Notes under the pieces: model-generated
The model's database searches: none
The model's input: the letters and a program-made list of their open reading frames with translations, nothing else
What the model was told of the DNA's origin: nothing
Translations under genes and position numbers: made by a program
Shown: in pieces, positions 55,503 to 62,553 of the stretch
Layout of the letters: every line of letters starts with the position of its first letter
Position numbering within the stretch: the first letter of the stretch is position 1
Origin: JAXLVB01 sp046329195
Lineage (GTDB): Bacteria; Bacteroidota; Bacteroidia; Cytophagales; Spirosomataceae
NCBI GenBank assembly: GCA_046329195.1
Contig: JAXLVB010000001.1
Span: forward strand, 2,542,001 to 2,606,000
Direction of reading: 5' to 3'
DNA length: 64,000 nt

Positions 55503-55691
55503 ACAGGCCCTACTAAATAAAACAATAGACTCAAGTTGCCAGTTGGGTAATAAGATAACAATCAAGTGTACTTAGGTAAAATCAAGCAATCGGCTGATTA
55601 TCAGTGGTATGTTGTATTGTGTTTTGTTCTTTTTTGTTTCAACACCGTTTGTTTAACCATCTTTTTTATTTCATCTCTAAACTACCAACGT

Positions 55692-56516
55692 ATGTCATTT
55701 CAAGGAAAAACAGTGTTTATAACAGGGGCAACTCGTGGGATTGGCCACGCCATTGGGCTACGGCTTGCACAGGAGGGTGCTAATATTGTAATTGCAGCCA
55801 AGACTGTTCAGCCTCACCCTAAGCTCGAAGGGACCATCTTTACTGCCGCCGAAGATATGGAAAAAGCAGGCGGAAAAGCCCTACCTGTGGTGGTAGATGT
55901 GCGTGACGAGTTGCAAGTAAAAGCCGCCGTAGAACAGGCGGTTGAAAAATTTGGTGGGATTGACATATTGGTCAACAATGCCTCGGCTATTAGCCTGACC
56001 GGTACGCTCCAAACCGAAATGAAACGCTACGATTTGATGCACCAAATCAACACCCGTGGCACGTTTGTTTGTTCACAGGCTTGCTTGCCATATCTGCTCA
56101 AAGCCGAAAACCCGCACGTATTGAACCTATCGCCGCCACTCAATATGGAAACTCGGTGGTTTGCGCCCCATGTAGCCTACACGATGGCAAAGTTCGGAAT
56201 GAGTTTGTGTGTACTGGGCATGGCTGGCGAGTTCAAAGGCAAAGTAGCCTTCAACGCCCTGTGGCCTCGGACGACCATTGCTACGGCAGCTGTCAACAAT
56301 TTGTTGGGTGGCGACCACATGATGCGGCATTCTCGGACGCCCGAAATCATGGCTGATGCCGCCTACCACATTTTGAAACGGAATTTTAAAGAATGTACAG
56401 GCAATTTCTTTGTAGATGACGAAGTACTACACCACGAAGGCATCACAGATTTAGAAAAATACAAAGTAACCCCCGGAATGCCAGACAAAGAGCTAATGCC
56501 CGACTTTTTTGTGTAG
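55692..56516 (+). CDS. Short-chain dehydrogenase/reductase (HSDL2-like)
   Basis: A 274-residue NAD(P)-dependent oxidoreductase from the ATG at 55692; the frame extends to 55566 with a hydrophobic stretch that is not conserved-looking. The cofactor motif is TGATRGIGHAIG, then DILVNNASAISLTG and the active-site YTMAK. The sequence AAKTVQPHPKLEGTIFTAAEDMEKAGGKALP is typical of HSDL2 and related SDRs, sometimes annotated as fatty-acid or sterol related. The exact substrate is unknown. It converges on a second SDR gene across a terminator. Confidence 0.88.
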   Translation: MSFQGKTVFITGATRGIGHAIGLRLAQEGANIVIAAKTVQPHPKLEGTIFTAAEDMEKAGGKALPVVVDVRDELQVKAAVEQAVEKFGGIDILVNNASAISLTGTLQTEMKRYDLMHQINTRGTFVCSQACLPYLLKAENPHVLNLSPPLNMETRWFAPHVAYTMAKFGMSLCVLGMAGEFKGKVAFNALWPRTTIATAAVNNLLGGDHMMRHSRTPEIMADAAYHILKRNFKECTGNFFVDDEVLHHEGITDLEKYKVTPGMPDKELMPDFFV

Positions 56517-56605
56517 TTTTTTCAAACCTTATCTACTTAGCGGATACGGGAAGTAAAATGCTATACAAACGTTTTGGCAAGCATTCACTAAGGCAAAAGT
56601 AAAAT

Positions 56606-56631
56606 CCACAAGGTTTTCAGAAACCTTGTGG
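56606..56631. terminator. Hairpin terminator between two convergent SDR genes
   Basis: A perfect stem CCACAAGGTTT / AAACCTTGTGG has a TCAG loop and only short T/A flanks. It lies between stops at 56516 and 56738. Confidence 0.7.
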
Positions 56632-56737
56632 GTTTAGAAGAGTCGCTACCAGTAAGTCTTGATTCAAAAGAGGTTCTACTTTTAAACAGAAGTTAGTGAT
56701 GAGAAACCTCTTTCCCTTGTTGTTAGTAGATAACTGA

Positions 56738-57622
56738 CTACGCTTTCCGCTTGGTGTTTTCTCGGATGGATCGCTCGATTTCGTCCCACATTTCGTTAGG
56801 GACTTCTTCTAAGAAACTAAATTGACCTGCACCTTTGAGCCATTCGCCTCCATCAATGGTGATTTCTTGCCCGGTGATGTAGGCCGAGTAATCTGACATC
56901 AGGTAGGCGGCCAAATTGGCCAATTCTTGATGCTCGCCCACACGCCCCAGTGGGATGCGTTTCTCCATGTTGAACAAATGCTGCATAGGGGCTGGAAACA
57001 GACGGTCCCAAGCGCCCTTAGTAGGGAATGGTCCTGGAGCAATGGCGTTGAAACGGATGCTATGCCTGCCCCATTCTACAGCTAATGAGCGAGTTAGGTT
57101 AAACACTCCCGCTTTAGCAACAGCCGAGGGAACGGTATAGCCTGACCCCACGTAGGCATAGCTAGTGATGATACTGAGGACGGTTCCGGCTTGTTTTTGC
57201 TCAATCCAATGCTTGCCAACAGCCAAGGTGAAATTAACAGTGCCTTGCAACACAATGCCAATGATACTCTCAAACGCCTTGTGCGAAAGCCGCTCCGTTG
57301 GGCTAATAAAATTCCCCGCAGCATTGTTAACCAGGCCATGTATAGACCCAAAACGGCTCAGCGTAGCCTCCAGTACTTGCATGACCTCTTCGTATTTGCG
57401 AACATCGCAGGGTACGGCAAGTACCTGACCGCCCGTTTCGGTCATAAGCTCTTGGGCAGTTGCCTCGATGACGTCAATTTTACGACTACAAATGACAACA
57501 TTGGCGCCCAGTTGTAAGAAATAACGAGCCATAGACTTCCCTAAGCCTGTGCCTCCTCCGGTCACGATGATGGTTTTACCCGAAAGCGCCCCGTCTTGGA
57601 GCATTCCTTGTGTATAAAGCAT
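56738..57622 (-). CDS. SDR-type 2,4-dienoyl-CoA reductase-like protein
   Basis: A 294-residue SDR enzyme with cofactor motif TGGGTGLGKSMARYF. It contains NNAAGNFISPTERLS, a hallmark of 2,4-dienoyl-CoA reductases. Instead of the usual SDR Y-x-x-x-K it has SAVAK in the sequence TVPSAVAKAGV, the Ser/Lys pair used by mammalian dienoyl-CoA reductases. It would reduce 2,4-dienoyl-CoA with NADPH during oxidation of unsaturated fatty acids. It follows the gene for a dienoyl-CoA isomerase-like crotonase by 50 bp, supporting this role. An ATG at 57604 is an alternative start. Confidence 0.85.
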   Translation of the reverse strand: MLYTQGMLQDGALSGKTIIVTGGGTGLGKSMARYFLQLGANVVICSRKIDVIEATAQELMTETGGQVLAVPCDVRKYEEVMQVLEATLSRFGSIHGLVNNAAGNFISPTERLSHKAFESIIGIVLQGTVNFTLAVGKHWIEQKQAGTVLSIITSYAYVGSGYTVPSAVAKAGVFNLTRSLAVEWGRHSIRFNAIAPGPFPTKGAWDRLFPAPMQHLFNMEKRIPLGRVGEHQELANLAAYLMSDYSAYITGQEITIDGGEWLKGAGQFSFLEEVPNEMWDEIERSIRENTKRKA

Positions 57623-57645
57623 GTGGCGTAAATGATTTTGTGGTT

Positions 57646-57659
57646 TGTTTGAACAAACA
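57646..57659. promoter_or_regulatory. Palindrome between isomerase and reductase genes
   Basis: TGTTTGAACAAACA has 6-bp arms with an AA centre. It lies in the 50-bp gap upstream of the dienoyl-CoA reductase start. It looks similar in form to the TetR operator at 49678 (AA centre, TTTG/CAAA arms) but differs in sequence; a role as an operator is speculative. Confidence 0.25.
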
Positions 57660-57672
57660 GCAGGGTGATTAT

Positions 57673-58488
57673 TTAGTTTTCAAAGGTGGCTGGCTGCTTG
57701 GTCATGGATGCCTGAAAAGCGGCCATTAAGTCAGAAGAATAGAAAAAGGCGGCGTTCCAGTTGGCGATAAATTGCAGACTTTCAGCTACCGAGTGATCAC
57801 GAGCATAGAGTAGATTTTGCTTCGTCCCTCGAATCGAAAGTGGCGATTTGCTGGCAATCGTGGCGGCGATTTTCATAACTTCGTCGAGCATGGTGGCTTT
57901 GTCTGGAAATACCCGATTGACCAAGCCGCAGCGTTCGGCTTCAGTAGCACCGAGGTTGCGCCCCGTGTAAGCCAATTCTCGTACCAAGCCTTCCGAAATC
58001 AGCTTGGGCAAGCGTTGGAGTGTTCCTAAGTCGGCTACCATACCCATGTCAATTTCTTTGATGCAGAAATATGCATCGGCAGTACAATAGCGCATGTCAG
58101 TGGCAGTAACGATGTCCACGGCTCCACCAATACAACCACCATGAATAGCCGATAGAATGGGTTTAGTGCATTGTTCGGCTGCATTGACAGTATTTTGGAG
58201 GTCGAGCAAAAACTTTCTGAATTTCTCCCGTTTGCGCCCCTCGCAAGGGTCTTGGGTTTTTTGTCCGGTGGACATGAGCATGGATAAATCAATCCCTGCC
58301 GAAAACAACTTGTCACCGGCTGCACTCAAGACCACTACTCGTACTTCGGGGTTTTCGTGGCAGTGGAGTAGTGCATCACGGAGGTCTTCCCACGCTTGTT
58401 CATTGAGGGCATTCGCTTTTTCAGGGCGATTCAGCTCCAAATGCGCTATATGGTTATGGATGCTTAGGTTAAAATGTTGAAAAGCCAT
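57673..58488 (-). CDS. Crotonase-family delta(3,5)-delta(2,4)-dienoyl-CoA isomerase (ECH1-like)
   Basis: A 271-residue enoyl-CoA hydratase/isomerase family protein. The oxyanion-hole segments are SAGIDL and IHGGCIGGAVDIVTATDMRY. The sequence FCIKEIDMGMVADLGTLQRLPK matches ECH1, with Glu of KEID and Asp of VADLG eight residues apart as in the rat catalytic pair E196/D204. The enzyme shifts conjugated double bonds in the breakdown of unsaturated fatty acids. It sits just upstream of a 2,4-dienoyl-CoA reductase-like gene; both are needed for such substrates. Confidence 0.88.
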   Translation of the reverse strand: MAFQHFNLSIHNHIAHLELNRPEKANALNEQAWEDLRDALLHCHENPEVRVVVLSAAGDKLFSAGIDLSMLMSTGQKTQDPCEGRKREKFRKFLLDLQNTVNAAEQCTKPILSAIHGGCIGGAVDIVTATDMRYCTADAYFCIKEIDMGMVADLGTLQRLPKLISEGLVRELAYTGRNLGATEAERCGLVNRVFPDKATMLDEVMKIAATIASKSPLSIRGTKQNLLYARDHSVAESLQFIANWNAAFFYSSDLMAAFQASMTKQPATFEN

Positions 58489-58558
58489 GGGTATGTTATT
58501 TTCAAATTATCTTTTGTTTGGTGTCCTCCAATCTAGTTCAAGTGCCATCTCCTATCCC

Positions 58559-59530
58559 CTACGGTCGAACTAAAATCTTACCCGTGCGGCCTTCTTGTTG
58601 GGCATGAATCACCGCTTCTTTGATTTGAGCCAATGAGTACGTAGCCTCAACAGGCAGTTTGATTTCGCCACTTGCCAGTAGTTGTACCACATTGGTAAGG
58701 ACTTCTTTGCGGGCTTCGGGCGAGGCTGTTTTCATCCACGTAGTCAGCCAAAAACCCTTTAGCATGATTTCTTTAAAAATCATTACGCCAGCGTTAACTG
58801 GAATGTCCTCAACACTTAATGAGCCATAAATCAGCATTTTACCGCCACTGCTCAAGCAAGGCAACACCTGTGCGGCTGTTTTGCCAGCCACTGCCTCCAA
58901 AATACATTTTACTCCAGCACCTCCTGTGATGTCCTTCACACGGCGAGTCACGCTTTCTTGCGAAGTATCAATGATTTCGTCGGCTCCTAAGGCTTTGAGC
59001 TCTTCAATCATATCAGGGCGCCGGACAGTACCGATGGTTTTAATGCCTTTCATTTTGCAGACCTGAATCACCATTTTTCCAAAGGCCGAACCCACTGCCG
59101 TGAGCATTAGCCATTCGCCTGGTGCTACGCCAGAGTCGAGTACCATAGCATAAGCCGTAAATGGATTGACAAACAACTGGGCGGCCACGTCGTCGGGCAT
59201 GGAGGGTGGAATCGGTATGGCTGTTTTGGCTTGGGTGATGGCGTATTCGCCCCAAGTACCAATGCTTGTAAAACTAACCCGCTGTCCGATAGGCATCGTC
59301 ACACCTTCGCCACAGGCATCCACAAGACCCACGCCTTCAAACCCAGCACCCGACGGGAAAACGGGTCGAATCCCATACAGATTTTGTACAAACATCACGT
59401 CGGAAGGATTAATGGGGGAGGCGATTACCTTCACTCGAATCTCGCCTGCGGCAGGTTCTGGGGTTGGTATTTCAATAACTTCCAAAATGTCTTCTGGCTT
59501 GCCAGCGTGGTCAAATCGTGCAGCTTTCAT
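58559..59530 (-). CDS. Zinc-independent medium-chain dehydrogenase/reductase (MECR/quinone-reductase-like)
   Basis: A 323-residue MDR enzyme. It shows ASPINPSDVMFVQNLYG, FPSGAGFEGVG and the nucleotide motif TAVGSAFGKMVIQVCKMKG. No zinc-binding Cys/His set is present, as in quinone oxidoreductase and mitochondrial trans-2-enoyl-CoA reductase. It likely reduces an enoyl or quinone substrate with NADPH. It precedes the isomerase and reductase genes on the same strand (70-bp gap), so all three probably form one operon for unsaturated acyl-CoA metabolism. Confidence 0.88.
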   Translation of the reverse strand: MKAARFDHAGKPEDILEVIEIPTPEPAAGEIRVKVIASPINPSDVMFVQNLYGIRPVFPSGAGFEGVGLVDACGEGVTMPIGQRVSFTSIGTWGEYAITQAKTAIPIPPSMPDDVAAQLFVNPFTAYAMVLDSGVAPGEWLMLTAVGSAFGKMVIQVCKMKGIKTIGTVRRPDMIEELKALGADEIIDTSQESVTRRVKDITGGAGVKCILEAVAGKTAAQVLPCLSSGGKMLIYGSLSVEDIPVNAGVMIFKEIMLKGFWLTTWMKTASPEARKEVLTNVVQLLASGEIKLPVEATYSLAQIKEAVIHAQQEGRTGKILVRP

Positions 59531-59625
59531 GTGTTAAATAGTAAATATGGAATGATTTAAAAATGGAGTTGATGTGATTTGATAATCAAGGGTTTAAAAG
59601 GATTCAGTTAATACTCATAGGCTTT

Positions 59626-59715
59626 GTACTTTTTGTCTTGATACAAAAAGTACCAAAAAAATCAAGAAAATCCAATGCTTCCCTCCACAGCCTCACGCAC
59701 CCCCGCTGGATTTTC
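59626..59715. repeat. Double-hairpin repeat element
   Basis: Two inverted repeats lie in series. The first is GTACTTTTTGT / ACAAAAAGTAC (59626-59636 and 59643-59653) with a CTTGAT loop. The second is GAAAATCCA / TGGATTTTC (59666-59674 and 59707-59715), enclosing a C-rich segment. The first hairpin resembles short repeats I recall as common in Cytophagales intergenic regions. Only one copy lies in this window, so repetition is not shown here. Confidence 0.5.
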
Positions 59716-59832
59716 AGCCCCCGCTCTTTTTTGTTTTTGTAAGTATTTGATTTTCAGATAACAGCAAGTCTAATGAACAAGTTTTTGAATTGATTACCTT
59801 AAAAGACAAGGTGATGTATGGGCATAAAAAAA

Positions 59833-59889
59833 GTATGCTTGCATACAAATTTGTGTAAAAATAATACAAATTTTATTATGCAAGCATAC
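59833..59889 (-). terminator. Long hairpin ending the DinB operon, built of GTATGC palindromes
   Basis: The arms are 13 bp of perfect pairing (GTATGCTTGCATA / TATGCAAGCATAC) plus an inner AAATTTGT / ACAAATTT pairing. On the minus strand the structure is followed by seven T residues, as in an intrinsic terminator, 18 bp after the DinB stop. Each arm is itself a GTATGC-(TT/AA)-GCATAC-type palindrome, and a third copy lies at 62053-62066. Confidence 0.7.
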
Positions 59890-59906
59890 CATTTTGAATT
59901 TGCTTC

Positions 59907-60434
59907 TTATTTTTTTAGTGCATTCCAAATTTGGCGCTCATGGTGCCGAAAATGCGCATCCAGAAAGTCTAACATTTGAATCAGATTCAGCTTACCCGCT
60001 ACCGGATGGCGAAACAAATCCCGCTCGGCGGCGCCTTCGGGCAACTCGTCGAGGAGAGCTTTGAGTTGCTGCCGAGTCTCTGTCCATTTTTCGGCTGTAT
60101 GCGCCAATGTATCTGCTTCGGGCACGGAGGCTGTGGCAGGTGCTGCCTTTCGTTTCAAAAACGATGTAGCCAACCACACCTTCATCAGCCACGTTTTGAA
60201 GGCCGCTGAAAACCCTGTTTTTCGAGCCGAAGCCAGACCTAACACCTTCTTCCGTAGGTAATTAAGTGTATTAGCTTCTGACAAAATCAAGTGGTGCATC
60301 ACCTGAATCGCCGACCATTTGTTAGGTTCGGGGCAGGTATTTAACGCCTGTTCGGGGTAGTCGGCAAGGCTCTGTACTAACGTGTTTCGCCGTTTTTCGG
60401 TACTATCAAAGAGTTGTTGTAGCTTAGGATCCAT
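59907..60434 (-). CDS. DinB-family putative metal-dependent protein A
   Basis: A 175-residue four-helix-bundle protein from the ATG at 60434. It has VMHHLILSEANTLNYL near residue 45 and a C-terminal DAHFRHHERQIWNAL, the histidines that bind metal in DinB/YfiT-like proteins. The family includes thiol transferases such as bacillithiol S-transferase and many uncharacterised members. It is the last gene of a run with another DinB protein and an alpha/beta hydrolase. Confidence 0.83.
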   Translation of the reverse strand: MDPKLQQLFDSTEKRRNTLVQSLADYPEQALNTCPEPNKWSAIQVMHHLILSEANTLNYLRKKVLGLASARKTGFSAAFKTWLMKVWLATSFLKRKAAPATASVPEADTLAHTAEKWTETRQQLKALLDELPEGAAERDLFRHPVAGKLNLIQMLDFLDAHFRHHERQIWNALKK

Positions 60435-60503
60435 GGGTTGTGTAGTGTTTAACCGAACGAAGATAGACAATTAAATCATTCAAAATCAGGTACTGTTGTG
60501 CTG

Positions 60504-61046
60504 TTACTCTTGACTCACCGCTGCTAGGCGTTGTTGCATAGACTTGTGGTGATGACTGGTGTGGAAGGCCGTAAAGTAGAGCATTTCTCGCACACTCATT
60601 TTGCCCATCACAGGGTGTGGTATGATGTACGTATCTAGCTCTTGTTCAGTCCATTGATTATTCATAATGTTTAATAGCTGGGCATTACTTTGCTGAAACT
60701 GCGCAACCACAACAGCCTTGTCGGGATTGGTATCAATGACAGGAATAAAATTACCCGTTGCTTTTAGCCCCTGCTCCAGCACAGCTTCGTATTTTTTTAC
60801 TACTTCTGCGTACGCTCGAAGCGGCCAGTTGACCGTTCCCCATTTTTCAACTAAGTATTCTTTGGGTTTGGTCATCAAATAAGCCACCGGCTGCACCGAT
60901 TGGATCAGGTGTTGGACGTTTTCGGCTGCCGACCAGACATCTTGGTCAGGGCGTGCAAAAAAATGCTCGGAGCTGGCTTCTTGTGCAGTAGCCACCACCT
61001 GTGATACTGCACTAGTCAGTAAATCAGTGAGTTGAGTTTTGTCCAT
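60504..61046 (-). CDS. DinB-family putative metal-dependent protein B
   Basis: A 180-residue protein from the ATG at 61046; the longer frame to 61148 overlaps the hydrolase gene. DinB features: WSAAENVQHLIQSVQPVAYL near residue 40 and FTAFHTSHHHKSMQQRL near the end, giving a three-His metal site. It differs clearly from its neighbour DinB A, so they are not recent duplicates. Thirty-eight base pairs downstream of the hydrolase stop, so probably under the same TetR-type operator. Confidence 0.82.
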   Translation of the reverse strand: MDKTQLTDLLTSAVSQVVATAQEASSEHFFARPDQDVWSAAENVQHLIQSVQPVAYLMTKPKEYLVEKWGTVNWPLRAYAEVVKKYEAVLEQGLKATGNFIPVIDTNPDKAVVVAQFQQSNAQLLNIMNNQWTEQELDTYIIPHPVMGKMSVREMLYFTAFHTSHHHKSMQQRLAAVSQE

Positions 61047-61084
61047 GAGGTAAGTTTTTAGTTTTAAGGCATTCAGTAGGTACG

Positions 61085-61984
61085 TTAAGCACGAACGGCA
61101 AGATGGTGTTGAAGGAACAGGTCGAGTTCGGATAGGGCTTTGGTCCATAAGGTCGCTTTGAACGACTTACGGAAAAACCCAAAATGGTCAATGGACTTAA
61201 CGCCCAACGACTGAGGGTTCATTTCCTCAATGGATACACCTTTTTCACTCTTGACGTGTTTCCAAAACACCTCAACCGCTTGCCGATTGGCAATTTTATC
61301 GTCGGTAGCCCATAGTACTTTGATAGGGAATTTGATGGCATGATACCACCCTTTGGCAGGCCCATCGTTGTAAAATTTGGGGTCGAAAAAATAATCAGGC
61401 ACACTGCACCACGCTCGCCATTGATTGGTGATACGAGCAGGGAGGTCTTCCATCAACCCAAATTGTTTGACAGCCGTGTAGCCATACAGCCAATGGGTAA
61501 GAGGCCGAACAATCTCAAAAAAGAAATGGGTACGCAGCCGATACCCCAAGGGCATAAATCCCCAATACCCCGACGACGACGCCACCGCCAGTAAGCCAAT
61601 AGCCTGATTGACAGTAGGCATCAGGGCGAATTTCTGCCCCCCTACGCTATGCCCCATCAGGATAATGGGGAGCGAGGGAAATTGTTGTTGAAGAAAAGCC
61701 ATAACGCCAGTCATATCTTTTTGAGCCCAATCTAAGTATTCAAAATCGCAATGCTTCAAGCCCGAAGCCGGTTTTGAGGCGCCGATACCTCGGTAGTCAA
61801 ACAGGCAAACGGCGTAGCCCTCCGTAGCCAAAAATTGGGCAAAGGCACTGTAGTATTCTTTCGGAACGGCAGTGGCTCCGTTGAGTTGAACAAGGGCTTT
61901 GGGTTGGTCGGGTACCAACAAGAGGCCGCCCAAGGGGTAGCCGTCGGTGGCAGGAATAGTAATTGGATTCGTGTTGTAATTCAT
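61085..61984 (-). CDS. Alpha/beta hydrolase (serine hydrolase)
   Basis: A 299-residue hydrolase from the ATG at 61984; the frame extends to 62143, but the predicted operator ends four bases before this ATG. It has CLFDYRGIGASKP, nucleophile elbow GHSVGGQ, acid region WATDDKIANRQAV and the His in SIDHFGFFRK. It resembles esterases and peptidases annotated as 'alpha/beta hydrolase family YtmA/DUF2048-like'; substrate unknown. It heads a run with two DinB genes. The palindrome CCAAACGAACGTTTGG (minus strand) at its start points to repression by the TetR at 49.7 kb. Confidence 0.85.
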   Translation of the reverse strand: MNYNTNPITIPATDGYPLGGLLLVPDQPKALVQLNGATAVPKEYYSAFAQFLATEGYAVCLFDYRGIGASKPASGLKHCDFEYLDWAQKDMTGVMAFLQQQFPSLPIILMGHSVGGQKFALMPTVNQAIGLLAVASSSGYWGFMPLGYRLRTHFFFEIVRPLTHWLYGYTAVKQFGLMEDLPARITNQWRAWCSVPDYFFDPKFYNDGPAKGWYHAIKFPIKVLWATDDKIANRQAVEVFWKHVKSEKGVSIEEMNPQSLGVKSIDHFGFFRKSFKATLWTKALSELDLFLQHHLAVRA

Positions 61985-61988
61985 TTTA

Positions 61989-62004
61989 CCAAACGTTCGT
62001 TTGG
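61989..62004. promoter_or_regulatory. Second copy of the TetR-type operator
   Basis: CCAAACGTTCGTTTGG on the plus strand is the exact reverse complement of the tetR-promoter site at 49678-49693. Here the dyad extends to TTTACCAAACG / CGTTTGGTAAA, 11-bp arms. It sits four bases ahead of the hydrolase ATG at 61984, where binding would block transcription or the start region. Confidence 0.78.
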
Positions 62005-62052
62005 TAAAGAACGCTAAAAAATAAAATCCAATGCAAGTTTTTGGTAAAAAAA

Positions 62053-62066
62053 TGATGCTTGCATAC
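62053..62066. promoter_or_regulatory. Third GTATGC-type palindrome
   Basis: TGATGCTTGCATAC shares twelve of fourteen bases with the palindrome at 59833 and is followed by a similar G/A-ATTTTG context. It lies about 70 bp upstream of the hydrolase start. Confidence 0.3.
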
Positions 62067-62423
62067 GATTTTGAAGGAGTATTACACTTACCCTCCTTGA
62101 TTTTGTCATAGAAATCAACGGAAGAAAAGAAAGTAAGGTGCATACCTTATGCCACCGATTTACCTGATAGGGGCACGAAAGCACCAAAACCACCTAAATT
62201 TATGCCCATGTAACCACCCAAGGGTTTGATGGAGCAAACTTTGCCAACTAAAAAGCCCCTTAGCTAAGTTGGATATATGAAAATATTTGTGTATTCTTGG
62301 AAAGCTATTCGTAATATAGAAGGTAGGCAAAGCGAAAATAAATCGCACTAGATGAACGAGTAGCTATAGCGGAAATGAACGCAAGTTTTTAAAATTTAAA
62401 CGCAAGGGTTGCGTTTATTTGGA

Positions 62424-62501
62424 TGTTATTGGCAACCGTAGGACGACCACGCAACAAGCCACAGAGTGACGAAACAGTGCAGGCGACTAAAAGCAATAAC
62501 A
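62424..62501. repeat. Inverted-repeat element at the edge of the AT-rich cassette
   Basis: TGTTATTG (62424-62431) and CAATAACA (62494-62501) are perfect 8-bp inverted ends enclosing 62 bp of relatively GC-rich DNA (GGCAACCGTAGGACGACCAC and so on). It sits just before the -7 box of the phosphoribosyltransferase-like gene and marks where base composition changes. It could be a folded recombination site or a short repeat; not proven. Confidence 0.45.
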
Positions 62502-62521
62502 AAACGACCTAAATAATATTC

Positions 62522-62529
62522 TATCTTTG
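62522..62529 (+). promoter_or_regulatory. Putative -7 promoter box of the PRTase-NADAR pair
   Basis: TATCTTTG matches TAnnTTTG, 24 bp before the ATG at 62554. It is the only candidate promoter seen for the two genes that follow. Confidence 0.55.
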
Positions 62530-62553
62530 TATATGCAAAACCATAGGTAAATT

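Larger units (their letters stand above)
59531..59906. other. Intergenic region with an interspersed palindrome and a long terminator
   Basis: About 376 bp without a gene. It contains a palindromic repeat element (59626-59715) and the hairpin at 59833-59889 that ends the DinB operon on the minus strand. The promoter of the MDR operon must lie near 59531-59600, but no clear TAnnTTTG was found there. Confidence 0.55.
61985..62553. other. Intergenic region before the accessory cassette
   Basis: About 570 bp. Going left to right it holds the TetR-type operator (61989-62004), a third GTATGC-type palindrome (62053-62066), a hairpin AAACGCAA-GGG-TTGCGTTT (62398-62416), a bounded inverted repeat TGTTATTG / CAATAACA (62424-62501) and a -7 box at 62522-62529. 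The reading frame seen at 62160-62348 has no recognisable features and is not called a gene. Confidence 0.55.

Noticed and set aside
61985..62143. Longer N-terminus of the alpha/beta hydrolase
   Set aside because: The extension would place the TetR-type operator inside the coding sequence and its residues look non-coding.
62160..62348. Minus-strand 62-codon frame upstream of the accessory cassette
   Set aside because: No motif, no promoter and no sign of a partner; intergenic by composition.
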